This document shows, piece after piece, positions 20,565 to 31,845 of a stretch of DNA of 64,000 bases. The position numbers were made by a program, and so were the translations under genes. A model generated the notes under the pieces. The model was not told the DNA's origin. It was given only the letters and a program-made list of their open reading frames with translations, and made no database searches. Location of the stretch: contig CM074762.1 of the NCBI GenBank assembly GCA_037355855.1, forward strand, positions 3,720,001 through 3,784,000, given 5' to 3'. Position 1 is the first letter of the stretch. Each line of letters begins with the position of its first letter. Source of the DNA: Pseudo-nitzschia pungens. Lineage: Eukaryota; Bacillariophyta; Bacillariophyceae; Bacillariales; Bacillariaceae.

Positions 20565-22205
20565 CTATTCCCCTAAGTATTGGACTTTTCGAAGCAATTC
20601 AAACGCACTTTCATCTTCACCATCAAAGAGTTCCAAACTCAGATACAATGCATCGGATGCAGCATGAATCATCCCTTGGTGAAGATACAATTTTCCAAGT
20701 TCCAATTGAATTCTTCCCTGATCCTCTCGACGTTCACTCTTGGAAAGAAGACCCTTCAGCCAATCAATTGCATCCGGGATGCGATCCAACTCGTTGTAAA
20801 TATCCAGTATTCCCGAAAAGATTTCTTCCGGAATACTAAAAACAACGTCCTTTGACTTGGAGCTCGGACTTGTATTGGTCTTATTCTTCTGATTGACCTT
20901 CAAGGAAAGATTTGCTGTAGCTTGGTATAGGTCAAGAGCACCCTCGAGATTTTCCTCAAGGACCATCACTCGTGCCAGCTGCCCAAGAGCGACCGAGACT
21001 TCGAATGATTCGTTTCCGTACTCCTTTGATTGACAGTGTAATATTCGTTCCCAACACTGCAAAGCTTTTTCCCAATTTTCCAAATCTTCGTGCAAAATTG
21101 CGGCTCGCTCCAATTTCGTCACGTCGTTGCTGTCAAAGTGATTCTGCATATAAAAGTCAGAAAGGGCTCGCAGTATTTGCAAAATTTCTTCTTGTCTCTG
21201 CAGTGTAGATTCGATTTTGTGGTCGTTCAGCTTTTGAAGGATGGATAGCGTGTCTTGGTACGCAACAATTGCATCCTCGAGTTCTCCCTTTTCCATGTAC
21301 AACTTCCCCAACGCCTGCAGGGAGGTGACCAGGAGCTGCCATCTCACGTGTTGCGATAGGATGATAAAATGGATTCGATGATATACTACATCGTGTTCCA
21401 GAGGCGGTAACCTAGATCTCCGGTTCGAAGGGGTGTCAATTGTTGCGTTGTTTTCTTCCAGTAATTCCACAACTTCTTCGTGGCATTCCACAGCCTCGTC
21501 AACCAGAGATTGATATTTGTAATGCAAATGCGCTCTTGCTTGCAAAGTTTCTACAATGAGCTGTAACAAGCAAACATGAGAGGAGTAGGTAGACACAGAA
21601 GAGGAAGATACCGACGACGCCGACGGCGACAAAGGTCCACCGGCACCTCCCGATCGTACATAGGTCTCTATGACTGTTCTCGACTGTAAATATATGTCTT
21701 GGGCTTGGGTAAAGTATTCTGCCGCCCTGGAATATTCGCGCAATTTCTTGGCGAGTGCACCCAGATTGAAACAAGTCGCCGCCGCATTTACTAGCTCCAC
21801 GATCGTGGTTTTCGTCGAATCCCTCGTGTAGTCTTGGAGGGCCAATCGGTAATATTCCATCGCCTGCTGGTATTTCCCCTGTCCAATCGATTGCGTGGCC
21901 AGACTGGAAAAGGAACTCACAACCTTTTTGTTGCTGTCATTACTACCTCTCGTTGTGCGACTACCTCTGCTATGCCCACTTCGTGTGTGAGCGGAATATT
22001 CCTGGGAAGCGACGCTTACTGCGGTACTGCTGTAATATGTTCGTCCCAATGGGGATTGCTGTCGTTTGTTTTTGTTTTTCTGGAGGTCTGTTGGGGACTG
22101 ATGGGGATGAATCCCATACGTGGGTGATGTTAGTTGAATATTCGAAATGGCGGAAAGGTTTGCAGAACTGCTTATTGTTCCCTTGATCTTCCGTTTCTCC
22201 TTCAT
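20565..22205 (-). CDS. TPR repeat protein (546 aa), possibly the N-terminal half of the next gene
   Basis: The first in-frame ATG is 22205. The first 100 residues are basic, Ser/Thr-rich and disordered. The rest consists of TPR-like helical pairs, for example SIGQGKYQQAMEYYRLALQD, LGALAKKLREYSRAAEYF, QALGKLYMEKGELEDAIVA and LELGKLYLHQGMIHAASDA. The stop TAG (20567-20565) follows a GGGG run. Skipping one base there would continue without interruption into the acidic start of the downstream TPR/SH3-like protein, whose own frame lacks an early ATG. Whether this is an indel, a short intron or two separate genes is open. The function is unknown; a scaffold role is inferred from the repeats. Confidence 0.75.
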   Translation of the reverse strand: MKEKRKIKGTISSSANLSAISNIQLTSPTYGIHPHQSPTDLQKNKNKRQQSPLGRTYYSSTAVSVASQEYSAHTRSGHSRGSRTTRGSNDSNKKVVSSFSSLATQSIGQGKYQQAMEYYRLALQDYTRDSTKTTIVELVNAAATCFNLGALAKKLREYSRAAEYFTQAQDIYLQSRTVIETYVRSGGAGGPLSPSASSVSSSSVSTYSSHVCLLQLIVETLQARAHLHYKYQSLVDEAVECHEEVVELLEENNATIDTPSNRRSRLPPLEHDVVYHRIHFIILSQHVRWQLLVTSLQALGKLYMEKGELEDAIVAYQDTLSILQKLNDHKIESTLQRQEEILQILRALSDFYMQNHFDSNDVTKLERAAILHEDLENWEKALQCWERILHCQSKEYGNESFEVSVALGQLARVMVLEENLEGALDLYQATANLSLKVNQKNKTNTSPSSKSKDVVFSIPEEIFSGILDIYNELDRIPDAIDWLKGLLSKSERREDQGRIQLELGKLYLHQGMIHAASDALYLSLELFDGEDESAFELLRKVQYLGE

Positions 22206-23784
22206 CTCTGTAATTCGTATCAACCCTCAACATATTTTTCACCGCCATCATCTACAAGCACGATGTTCTGCTTTGCCTTCCAATATATCGTCCCGCTTCT
22301 AATTCGTTTATTTATCCTTGCGTTTGTTCTTCTATTCCCACTTTCGTGAAGATCTCGGTCCCGTTTCAGAGCGTTTCAACAAAAAAGTTAATGAAGTAAT
22401 TGCGAAGTACACGTAGGTGAATATCAGTCGTCAATCCATAACGAAAGAGATTGGAAGCTGCACAGGTTGTGCACGATGGTTGTTTGTTGTTTGCAACCAG
22501 AGTTGAGTACAAGTAGACAGAGGGAGATGTGATTTTAATATTCGTTCAGAGTTGACTGTTGCAAAACTTTTTCTGGTTCAGGCTTCGGCCTAGGATCGAT
22601 GGGTAAAGATGCGTTCGTAGTTCCCTTCGTACACAAAATCAACGACAGGAGCGTTGGTAGCAGTTAAAAATCGTGAAAAAGGCATGCAACCGCCTTCGTT
22701 CATCGGAAACAATTTGGCGTCTTCTATCATTTCACAAAACGGCTCAACGCTTTTGCCGTATTATTCCGTATGAGTCGTGCCACAGTCAATCGCTCATCCG
22801 AGCTGGCAAACCCCGGTCCGTATGTAACTCTACCTAACTCAAGAGTTTCTTTTTCTGAACAGCGTGACATGCTTTGCCGACGCCAGGCGATGCGGGTCGT
22901 GTGAAAATTGCCCTTCACTGTTTTATAAACATGTGAAACATGAACTCCGCGCAGCGATAAAATGAAAGTTATTCTTTGAAAACTGTTTTAGATTTTTTAC
23001 CATAATCGTGCCAGGTTGAAAGATACTGGGTATCATGTAGTAGTAGGAGTATTCGTACAAGTACATGTTGAACATACGTAAACTAATCATTTTTGTTTGT
23101 AGTTTGTAGATAGACTTACTCATTTCCTCTCTGGTATCCACCTAGAACCGTACCGTAGCGTACAGGTAATGCTAATACGAAAAGTGTCAATCCAATACGA
23201 TCGCCGTGGGCACATTAGTTTCGATGCTCCATGGTTTTTTGGTCAGGATCCTGGTTTGCTTCCTCATCCATTTCAATCAAAATCAAAAAAATAACAGTAC
23301 AAAAAAATAATATTTTGTTGCGGTTGAAAATTACACCAGTTTAGTTTTGGCAAAATATTTTGTTTGAGATAGGTACTTCAAGTTGCCAACCATTTCGGCG
23401 TGCCCGCCCTCCCTCTGGCATGATTTAAACAATGAGTGAGCCTGGTTCAGCTACCATCTCCTGGTGCAGGACCGGTCCATGAGTAACCAACCGGAAGCGC
23501 TCATCGGCTGCATTCCGGTTTGTACTGGTACACGGCATTGGTTTCCCAGGGCTTCGCACAATACTCAGCACTATATAACTGCTAAACTATGTACTAGATG
23601 AAAACGAGCTTTTGCTTCCCCTTCCATGTCTCGGTCTTTGTTGGTGCTGACGACGAGATTATCGCTACACATAAATGCTTCGAGGAAGGCTAGAAAATTG
23701 TTACTCGCACCGCTCATGGCTTTTGTTGGACTGGGGACGAAAAACCGGTCTCTATAGGGGTGTGATTGATTCGAAGTTCTGTCG
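22206..23784. other. Intergenic, no gene supported
   Basis: About 1.6 kb with only short frames. A small GTAC-rich patch lies at 23145-23170 and A/T runs near 23280-23340. It should contain the promoter of the TPR gene on its left and the 3' end of VPS54 on its right. Confidence 0.5.
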
Positions 23785-26700
23785 TTATTCCTTAGCATCG
23801 GGCACCCCGTTGTCCATAGGTTCGGACCCGTTTTCTTGAGTCTGGCGACCTTCTCCATTTACCAACTCATCCGTTTTGGCTTCGGCAGCAGCGGATTCTA
23901 TGTTTTCGCTGCCGTTTGAGGTTGGAAGTTCTCCATTGCTCACGGTTCCGCATTCTTCGGCGGCATCGGCTTTGGGAGGAGGGTCGTCTTCTTTCGCTGA
24001 TTCCGTGTTTCCTTCCTCACTTGCAGCATTCGGAGCACTATCACCATTTACTTGTGGATCGGCAGCCTCGGTTGGCGTGTCATTCCCATCCACATTTTGT
24101 GCCTGGATCTCCTTGGCATCCGTCGCGCCAGTTTCTTTTCCGCTTTCTTCGGCGGCATCGGCTTTGGGAGGAGGGTCGTCTTCTTTCGCTGATTCCGTGT
24201 TTCCTTCCTCACTTGCAGCATTCGGAGCACTATCACCATTTACTTGTGGATCGGCAGCCTCGGTTGGCGTTTCACTCCCATCCACATTTTGTGCCTGGAT
24301 CTCCTTGGCATCCGTCGCACCAGTTTCTTCGCTCTCGTCTTCCGCTGACGCACCTTCTTCCTCCGTAGAATCTTCACTTGGTTGAGTCGGTTCTGGCAGC
24401 TTGTATTCCAGCTTTCGCTCTAGTACATGGATCGCAGTGAAATCCCAGGGAAGTACTCCCTTTAGACCATTCAGTGTCTTGGTGGTTTGCGCAACTTCTG
24501 AAAGCAACCTGTGTTTTCCAATATCCGTGGACGGGAACGAAAACGTCCCGGTCGAAGCCGCGGCGACAAACAGAGCCGGCATCTGCTGGTCGAGGTGAGC
24601 GAATATGCGCGAAAAGACATCCTGGAGATGATCCGGGGGCAGGAGTGCGTTCAGAACTGTGTGCAACTTTCGTGTGCTGGTCGAAATGCCATCCAGGAAA
24701 ACAAAGCATTCGATTGTCTCTCGATCGTTCGGTGTCGGTTGTTGGTTCTGGCCTCGCTGGTCAAAATTCGTGCCCGCGATTCGCGGCGCCAATCCGTGTT
24801 CCACAATGCCGCCAATGATGGACACAAACTTGTTGAGAACTTTCTCGTTGTGATCTTTGTATTCGTTTTTTATGCTGTCCAGATCGGTGAGAAGAGCGTG
24901 TTGTTTCGGAGGGAGCTGAGCCATGAGAGCCGCACGAATGTGAGGCAACAACGATATCGTCATTCCGAGACACTGTGTGACATAGGAGAGATGCTTCGCG
25001 TTGATGGATTTGAGCCTGGCCGCGGAATGGATGGCTCCCGCTCCCAGAACGAGTGTTGTCGTTCGTGCGTTGAAGAGTCTCATCAATTCCACCACCTTGG
25101 TCACCGCATTTGTCGCAAGAATTTGCTGAAAGTAGGCGGCAGACGACAGATTCGTCATTATCATTTCGACCAGCAACAGACAGGACCAAACGACCTTGTA
25201 ATTCACCCCTTCCACAACCGCTACCGGCTTTTTCTCCTTGCCCTGCGAATCATCACCTCCGTTTTGTTGGATATTTCGCAGAGGAGTTGAAACCGTGGCG
25301 AGTCCGGTACACAACCTCGTGAGAGCTGCTTGTCGCTCGTTGGATACCTTTTGTGATTCATCATCCAAACACACGGACACGGACACGGACACGATAAGGA
25401 ATGAAATGAGTTACCCGACCGGATGGAAAACCAGAATGCAAACTCGCACGCATGGAATGCGCAATGCAATTTCCGGATTGCTTGCTGCACGGAATGCCTC
25501 CGAACACACAACACAAGTCACACCACACAAGTCACACCATAACCCAAACCCAAACCGGACAACGCGCCGCAAACCCAAAACAAACAAACAAACAAGCGAA
25601 ACAAAACAAACAAACCCTGCTGCTCACCTCGCACTGCGACCACCGCTCGGAATCCAGCGCCGCGACCAGCGCCGACATGTTGGATTCGTGCGTTCGATCC
25701 AGAAAGGCCCTGGCCTGGCCCGCCAGCGTGGATCGGAGGCCCACCGCCCGCGTCGCTCGGTCGCAATATCCCTCCATCTTGGCGGCGAATTCGATGCAGG
25801 TGTCCCAGAGCTGTTTCATTTCCGCCAGCGAGACGACGGAATGGGCTTCCTTGCGGAGCCTCAGGAGCTCGGCGATCGATTTGGTGGCGAGTTCCGCCCC
25901 CTGGGCGACGGCCTCCCGGGTCCATCGTTGCGGCAGCTGTTGTTGTTGTTGCTGCTGCTGTGATTGTTGGGATTGTTGCGATGGTTGCGACGACTGTTCC
26001 CCCAACACTTCTTCCGACGCACAAAACTCGTCCACTCTGTGTGCCATGGTGAGTATCGATTGGATTTCTTCGATCAACAGCTGCAGGCAATTGTAGAATG
26101 CCGGATACGTCATTCCGGTGACGCCCCCCGAGCTCTTGCTGTGTTTGGTGGGCGACGACTTGGAGTTCGATGCCGATTTCGACGCCGTCGGGGAAGACGA
26201 CGCCGCCGACGCCGACGACTCTATGAATTCGGCAATGGTCGTCCGGACCGTCATTCGTATCATTTGCTGCAATCGTCTCTGGTAGAGCTCGGACGTCCTG
26301 CGGAGCGCGTTGCAAATCCTCAGCGCCTCGATGGTTTCCCGGACCCGTTCCCGCTCGCTGGGTCGCCAGTGGAAGAAGACTTCCACCAGTTCCTCCGAGA
26401 GGTTCTGGACCACCAGCGATTCGTACTGCGCGAACTGATCACCGCAAGAGGAGAGCGCCGTCAGCAACCGGAGCTCGAGCGTTGTCGCCGTGTTGTTGCT
26501 GCTGCTGCTTTCGGCACTCGCATTCTTGTTGCCATTGGTCGCAACGGCATCGCTGCCGTTTTCGGTTTCGCTTTGTTTTTCTTGATGCTGCCACTACTAC
26601 TACTGCCACCGCTCCCGTTCAGCAATCGCCGCCCGTACTGTATTTGCAGCGCCGCCCCCAGGTGATCGTTGGCCGACAGCAATCCCCCGATGGAGGCCTT

Positions 26701-28093
26701 GCACCGCACCAGCTCCACGGCCCCGTCCAGCAGATCGACCAGGATCTCGTAGTCCCTCCGCTGGTGATCGGAAACGTCCCGGGTCTGCTCGTAGACGCCC
26801 AGGGCCTGTCGCAGGCAGACCCGGAGCGTCTGCACCTGCTGCAGCAGGTCGACGATGCTCGATTGGAGCTGCCGGAAGCGCGTGGTTTCGTGGAAAAAGG
26901 CCGTCGACTTCTGTCGGACCTGCTCCTGGAGGGCCAGCTCGACCTTGTCCAGGTGCCCCGCCAAAAAGTCTTGCTCCCGGACCGGGACCAGCTCGTGGGT
27001 GGGCTGGATACAGCGAGTTTCGGGCCCCGGGGGTCGACGCCGCTTTCGCCGCTTTCGTTTTGAGGTGGTTGGATGTCGTTTTGGTGGTTGCCGTCTTTGT
27101 CGCATCGCTGCTTCCGTTCTTTCCGGGATTGTCGTGTTCGTTTTCGCGTTCGTCGCCGTCGAGCTCGTCGCCGTCCTGCCGCAGCAGCAATTCCGCAAAG
27201 GTCCGGGCATCGGTGAGATCGAATCCCTCGTCGTAAAAGACGGCCGGAATGTCCTCCAGCTGCCTCCGGAGTTTTTCCTCGTCGATGACGTCCTCCTCGT
27301 TGAGGGTCCTCGTGTCGAGGGCCTGCGCCACGAGCGTGTGGGCCAGGACCCCGCACTCCTCCAGGTAGGCCTGGAGGTCGTGCAGCTCGAGGTTGACCAG
27401 CTCCTTCGGGATGTTGTCGGCCCGCATCATGTGCTCGGGGCTGTTGGCGTCCTCCTCCTCGTTCCGGTAGTAGTACTCGAGAAAGAGGGACTCGTCCGCG
27501 TCGTCGCCGAGGTAGTGCCGCGAGAGTTCCTCGAGATAGACGTTGAGGGATTCGATCTGTTCGGCCACCTGCGCCAGGGTGTATTCAAAGGTCTGGACGG
27601 CATCGGAAAAGAGTCCCTGTTGGTGTTGCGGATCACCGGACGACACGGATCCGTATTGCGGAGTTCTGGCGGTGGGAACGTTGGAGGATGGTTGTTGTTG
27701 TTGTTGTTGTTGTTGTTGTAATTGCAATTGTTGTGGTTGTTGAGTCTCCGCCATGGGCGCGCTTTGGGACGACGTCGTCGCTGTCGTTGTCGCTGTCGTT
27801 GTGGTTGCCGTCGATCCGGAACCTCCCGATCGCGGATTGGCCACCACCCCCAGGAGATTGAAACCGTCCAATTGGAATCCCTCGCGGTTCACGGCCTCCA
27901 GGCATTCCTCGGCTTCCATCGCGGCGCGATTTCGTTCCTCCCGGGTGGGGAGGCGAAAGGTTGCCAGAGCGGCAGCGGAAGAGGACGACGACAAGGGCAT
28001 CGGCGACGGCATCGCAGACGACGAAGACGTCCCGGGATGGACCTCTCCCGGAGCCCGGGACGAAAGCATCGGCGACGACAGTGACATGGACAT
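23785..28093 (-). CDS. VPS54: GARP complex subunit VPS54, with two unresolved frame changes
   Basis: The minus-strand gene starts at ATG 28093. The N-terminus is Ser-rich with a poly-Gln tract. The segment LEDIPAVFYDEGFDLTDARTF and the following coiled-coil region (QEQVRQKSTAFFHETTRFRQ) match the Vps54 N-terminal region. After a clear phase-0 intron (25627-25348, GTGAGC...AAAG), the C-terminal domain carries MRLFNARTTTLVLGAGAIH, LPPKQHALL and NALLPPDHLQDVF, all Vps54 landmarks. The protein tethers endosome-derived vesicles at the trans-Golgi. The conserved reading changes phase near 27030 (after a CCCCC/GGGG run) and returns near 26500-26600 in Ser/Asn-rich sequence. No good splice sites explain the first change. 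The acidic C-terminal tail contains a near-exact 192-bp tandem duplication. Confidence 0.85.
23953..24336 (-). repeat. Two tandem 192-bp copies in the VPS54 acidic tail
   Basis: The coding sequence repeats with a 192-bp (64-residue) period and very few differences: units start at 23953 and 24145. Each unit encodes ETGATDAKEIQAQNVDG followed by an Asp/Glu/Pro-rich stretch ending PPPKADAAEE. The low divergence implies a recent duplication. Confidence 0.9.
25348..25627 (-). other. VPS54 intron (280 nt)
   Basis: The donor GAG|GTGAGC and acceptor CACAAAAG|GTATCC join two VPS54 segments in phase 0. The intron contains a GGACAC repeat near its 3' end (about 25373-25393), which otherwise creates a false N-terminus for the downstream exon. 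Confidence 0.8.
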
Positions 28094-28339
28094 GGAAACA
28101 GTGGAGGGAGACTATCCGGAGAGAAGCGAAGCGAAGCGGTGCAATCGTCGACCCAAAAATCAAATCCAAACCCAACCGGCGTTTGCCCCGTGAATTACCG
28201 TATCAATGGCGAGTGCGGGGTGCGTGGGGAGTCGGAGCTAATCAATTAACTCACTCACTCGCTCGCTCGCTCACTCACTAACTAACTAACTTGCGGCAGA
28301 GACCAAACAAATGGCCTTTTCGTTCGTCGGGTCGATCCG

Positions 28340-28396
28340 ATGGATGGATTCGGTCGATTGCGGGATGGATGGATGGAGGGATGGATGGAGGGATCG
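28340..28396. repeat. GGAT-rich microsatellite
   Basis: Imperfect GGAT/GGAG repeats (GATGGATGGATGGAGGGAT), upstream of VPS54. Confidence 0.8.
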
Positions 28397-28820
28397 ATTC
28401 TATCCAACTCAAACGGTTTTCCGGCAAGGCGGACGATACAATGGTCCTCCGATGCCGCGATCGGTACGAGTTGCGGTGCAATGATCCAATAATACTTGTA
28501 ATTACCGGTACCGGTACGAACTCCTCTAATACTCCTGCCGGAACCAAGAATGGCCGTCCTACTACGGTAAGTTACCAGGACTATGCTCTACAGTGGCTGT
28601 AGTACCCGTACTGTACCGCAGGGACCCAAAATGACCATGATTTTTTTTTCTATTTTTATCGAACGTTTGATGTGATTTTTTGATCAGAGAGCGGAGACAA
28701 AAACAGCAAAATCTTGGTGTTTTTCATCTTCCCCCTAATACAGTATTTTAAAATAAGAACGACAGATTGTTTTCACTTTGGGGGATACAATTTTGATCGG
28801 CGTCCTCAAAAAATCCTCTG

Positions 28821-28920
28821 GGTAGGGTACGAGTACGTACTACCTACTCGTACGTACAGTTTGAATTTGAAGTTCTACAATGTACGGTACCAGGTACACG
28901 TACGTTCCTACTCGTACGCA
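28821..28920. repeat. GTAC-rich palindromic patch
   Basis: About 100 bp packed with overlapping words such as GTACGAGTACGTAC, CTCGTACGTAC and GTACGGTACCAGGTAC. Similar patches recur in most intergenic regions of this window. Confidence 0.6.
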
Positions 28921-29236
28921 ATGACTGGTATGTTGTTTATGCCCTCCTCGGACATCACAACATGAACACCACCAACGGATCCTCGATTGCGTTCGGCAAC
29001 TTCGGCGCGGAAAGTGTTCGTCGGATTGTTGATTTTGATTGATTGATTGAATTGATTCATTCATTCTCTTGACCGCTCTATTTATTTATTTACGGCACGG
29101 TAGGTACCGTAGTAAGATTAGCTACCGTAACTTACGATTCCTCGTCGTATCGTGCGTACGATGAATTACCGATGAATAATCCTAATTCTCTCATCGAAAC
29201 TCGAAACGGCCCTCTCGTTCCTTGGTCCGTCTCTCA

Positions 29237-29276
29237 CAATTCAATTCAATTCAATTCAATTCAATTCAATTCAATC
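29237..29276. repeat. TTCAA pentanucleotide repeat
   Basis: About seven to eight copies of TTCAA, just upstream of the methyltransferase start codon at 29312. Confidence 0.9.
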
Positions 29277-29311
29277 CAATACCGCACCGTGCTTCGCATT
29301 TGGTTGGCGTG

Positions 29312-29508
29312 ATGACAGTCTCTCGACCATCGTTGTTGACGGTGTTGCTGCTTCCGCCAACAACATTCTTCCTGTTTCTCGCGGCCATCGGATCCACCAC
29401 CCTCTCATCCAAACATCCTTCGCTTGCTCACGCGCTCTCGCAGTCGCAGTCGCAGTCGCCGTCGCAGTCGCAGTCGCAGTCGCAGTCGCCGTCGCAGTCG
29501 CAGTCGCA

Positions 29509-29539
<31 letters not shown>

Positions 29540-31721
29540 GATTCCCTGTACGCCGAGGCCCGCAGGGTCCGGGCCCTGGAGGGACAAACACCGACGACAT
29601 CAACGACTTCGACGTCAACATCGACGTCAACGCCCGCTTCGAGGGCCTCGGAGGACCTCTACCGAAGCATCCTGGAGCGGAATCCGGCCGACGCGACGGC
29701 GGCCACCCGAATCGCCGCCGATCCGGACGCCGCAAACAAACACGATCGCCTCGGGAGGGGCGGAACGCTCCGAGAGCGCGCGGAGGCCGTTCGATTCCTT
29801 CGGGAGTCCTTCGGGTTTTCCGGCGAGGCCGTTGCGAGGTTTGTCTTTGACAGCAACGAAAACGACAAGGACAAGGACAAGGACAACCACAACCACAACA
29901 CCGCCGCCGTCGACAACGACCGACTCGATCGCGCCAGAAATTCCTTCCGCCCCGCTCTATCTGCGGGCCCTAAGGGCCGGAACGAGGGCCCCCCCGCTCC
30001 CGACCTCTCCGCTCGGTGCCTGCGTCCAATTGTTCCTCCTGGCGGTCTGCCTTCCCACCGAGACTTGCGTCGAGCTAATGGGCGGCGAATTCGTCCGGCT
30101 CGCCGAGACGCTGGGGCTCGCCTTCCGAACCGCGACAGCGACAGCGACAGCGACATCCAATGACAGCGACGGAGACAGCGACGGAGACGATTGGTTCGTT
30201 CCGTACGCCCACGTGTTCCCGGTAGCGATCGGGGAGGAGACTCTGTATTTTGCGACGGACCTCCATCCCAACGTGCTCTCCCGGACGAATGTGGGTGGCA
30301 AGCCGGAGGATGGCAACAGCGACAGTGAAAGCGACAGCGATGGGACCAACCCGGACCACGACCACGGTGCCGTAATGTACATCGGACCCGATTCCCTGTA
30401 AGTTTTGCGAGAGCGAGCTGCAATCTTGTTTGTTTGTTTGTTTGTTTGTTTCTTTATTGGTTTGGACCGAAAGAAACGAACAACAGTGCCGAGAAGACGA
30501 GTGCGCAAACCAAAAAAATCGTTGCTATCGCAATACTGTTATCGGTATGATTATTTTAAAATCCTCGATATAATACGTGTACTCTTACTCATGATGCACG
30601 CGTGCCACGGACCCTTGGAATGACCGTTCTCGGCAAACAGGGCGCTGGTGGATCATTGGTCGTCCCTGGAACGCGTCACGGAACACGACACCATTCTCGA
30701 TGTCGGATGCGGCTCCGGGATCCAGGCTCTGGGCCTCGTGGCGAAGGCGAAAGCGTCGTCGGAAAAGAAGGCGACGGCGACGGCGGCGACGACGACGCAA
30801 ACGCCACGAGTGACGTGCGTCGACATCAACCGGCGGGCATTGCGGCTCACCAAACTCAATTTCGAATGGAACGGTTTCGAGGCGCCCACGCTCATCCACG
30901 GAAACATCAATGCACCGGTTGGCAGAATCCTTTCCGAAAACAGCCATGGGTCATCCTCGTCGTCGTCATCACCGTCATCGCCGTTGCTGCCGCAAGAGCG
31001 GGCCTCTGCAGACCAACCGTGGACCGAGCTCCTCAAAGCATCGTCCGTGACCCACCTGGTATCGAATCCCCCCTTTTTGCCCGTGCCGGTCTCAGACCCC
31101 TCGATCTCCGCCCGGTACGGCTTGTTTTCGTCGGGCGGTTCCACCGGGGAGGAATTTTTCGAGAGCCTCGTTCGGTTGGCCCGCCGCGTCCTGGACGAGA
31201 AGGACCCCTCGGCAACCCTGGCGGTGGTCTCGGAATTCATGAACCCCGGCCCGGAGTTTGGTCGTCGCCTGTCGGTTTGGTGGGGCGGAAGCGAAAGCGA
31301 AAGCGACGACGGTGAAAGCAATGGCAATGGCAATGGCAATACGAATGGCTCCGCCCGGGCACTCCTGCTGACCAACGAGAATCCTCTCGACGCCGCCGAA
31401 TATTCGCAACGCCGCGCCAACGATGCCCGAGAAGCGGTGCAATGGTACCAGCACCTGGGAACCAATGGCATCCGATTCGTTTCTCCCGGCTTGCTGTTTC
31501 TGAGACGGAACCACCGGTCGCCCTCCGCTCGGTCGACCACTCGTCGGGAAGAAGAAGACGAAGAAGAGGACCCCGGATTGGTGGACCGGAACACCGGGGG
31601 TGCGGTGGATCTGACGCACGTGGTTGTCCCCAAAACAGAGGAAGGCTCCATATGGACACCGACAAACTCCGCCGGTCGCGATTTTACCCGCCACCATGTT
31701 GAAGAATTCAAATCTGTCTGA
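29312..31721 (+). CDS. Class I SAM-dependent methyltransferase with N-terminal extension
   Basis: The frame starts at ATG 29312 with a signal-like hydrophobic N-terminus (LLTVLLLPPTTFFLFLAAIG), then a Ser-Gln/Ser-Pro hexamer-encoded repeat. A helical region (AEAVRFLRESFGFSGEAVARF) leads to PLYLRALRAGT and QLFLLAVCLPTE. A phase-correct intron at 30398-30640 (GTAAGTT...AAACAG) joins MYIGPDSL to ALVDHW. The catalytic domain follows with ILDVGCGSGIQALG (SAM motif I), CVDINRRALRLTKLN (motif II) and SNPPFLPVP, the NPP[FY] signature of N-methyltransferases acting on planar amides or bases. The substrate is unknown. The frame changes by one base between about 29840 and 29940; a 31-43-nt GT-AG intron or an indel would repair it. 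Ser/Asp-rich inserts are frequent. Confidence 0.8.
29437..29537 (+). repeat. CAGTCG/CCGTCG hexanucleotide array
   Basis: About 16 hexamer copies encode alternating Ser-Gln and Ser-Pro near the N-terminus of the methyltransferase. The array is long and open in several frames, producing false Arg-Ser and Ala-Thr frames. Confidence 0.9.
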
Positions 31722-31845
31722 ATCGCGATTGCGACCCTCGCAAGAGGTCGATAGCGATCGGAATGGTTTGGAATAGTTCTCCGGCGGCTGCCCTTTTGTG
31801 GATTGGATTGGATTGTATTGTGTTGTCAGGTCAGGTCAGGTCGGA

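Larger units (their letters stand above)
28094..29311. other. Divergent promoter region of VPS54 and the methyltransferase gene; repeat-rich
   Basis: No gene is supported. It holds CTCACTCGCTCG-type repeats (28250-28290), GGAT repeats (about 28340-28395), dense GTAC-rich palindromic words (28495-28610, 28821-28920, 29093-29160) and a TTCAA pentamer array (29237-29276). Both flanking genes point away from it, so it is likely a bidirectional promoter. Confidence 0.6.

Noticed and set aside
22727..22918. 63-aa minus frame between TPR and VPS54 genes
   Set aside because: Too short, no motif, no splice or start context.
25373..25393. GGACAC repeat giving MSVSVSV as a protein start
   Set aside because: It lies in the VPS54 intron; the real exon begins at the acceptor 25347.
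27680..27730. CAA/CAG array in VPS54 considered as a CRISPR-like or satellite repeat
   Set aside because: It is a poly-Gln codon tract inside the coding frame.
29424..30401. A long Arg/Ser-rich frame starting in the CAGTCG array
   Set aside because: Its first half is the hexamer array in a different frame; only its later part (from about 29940) is real coding for the methyltransferase, and that is included there.
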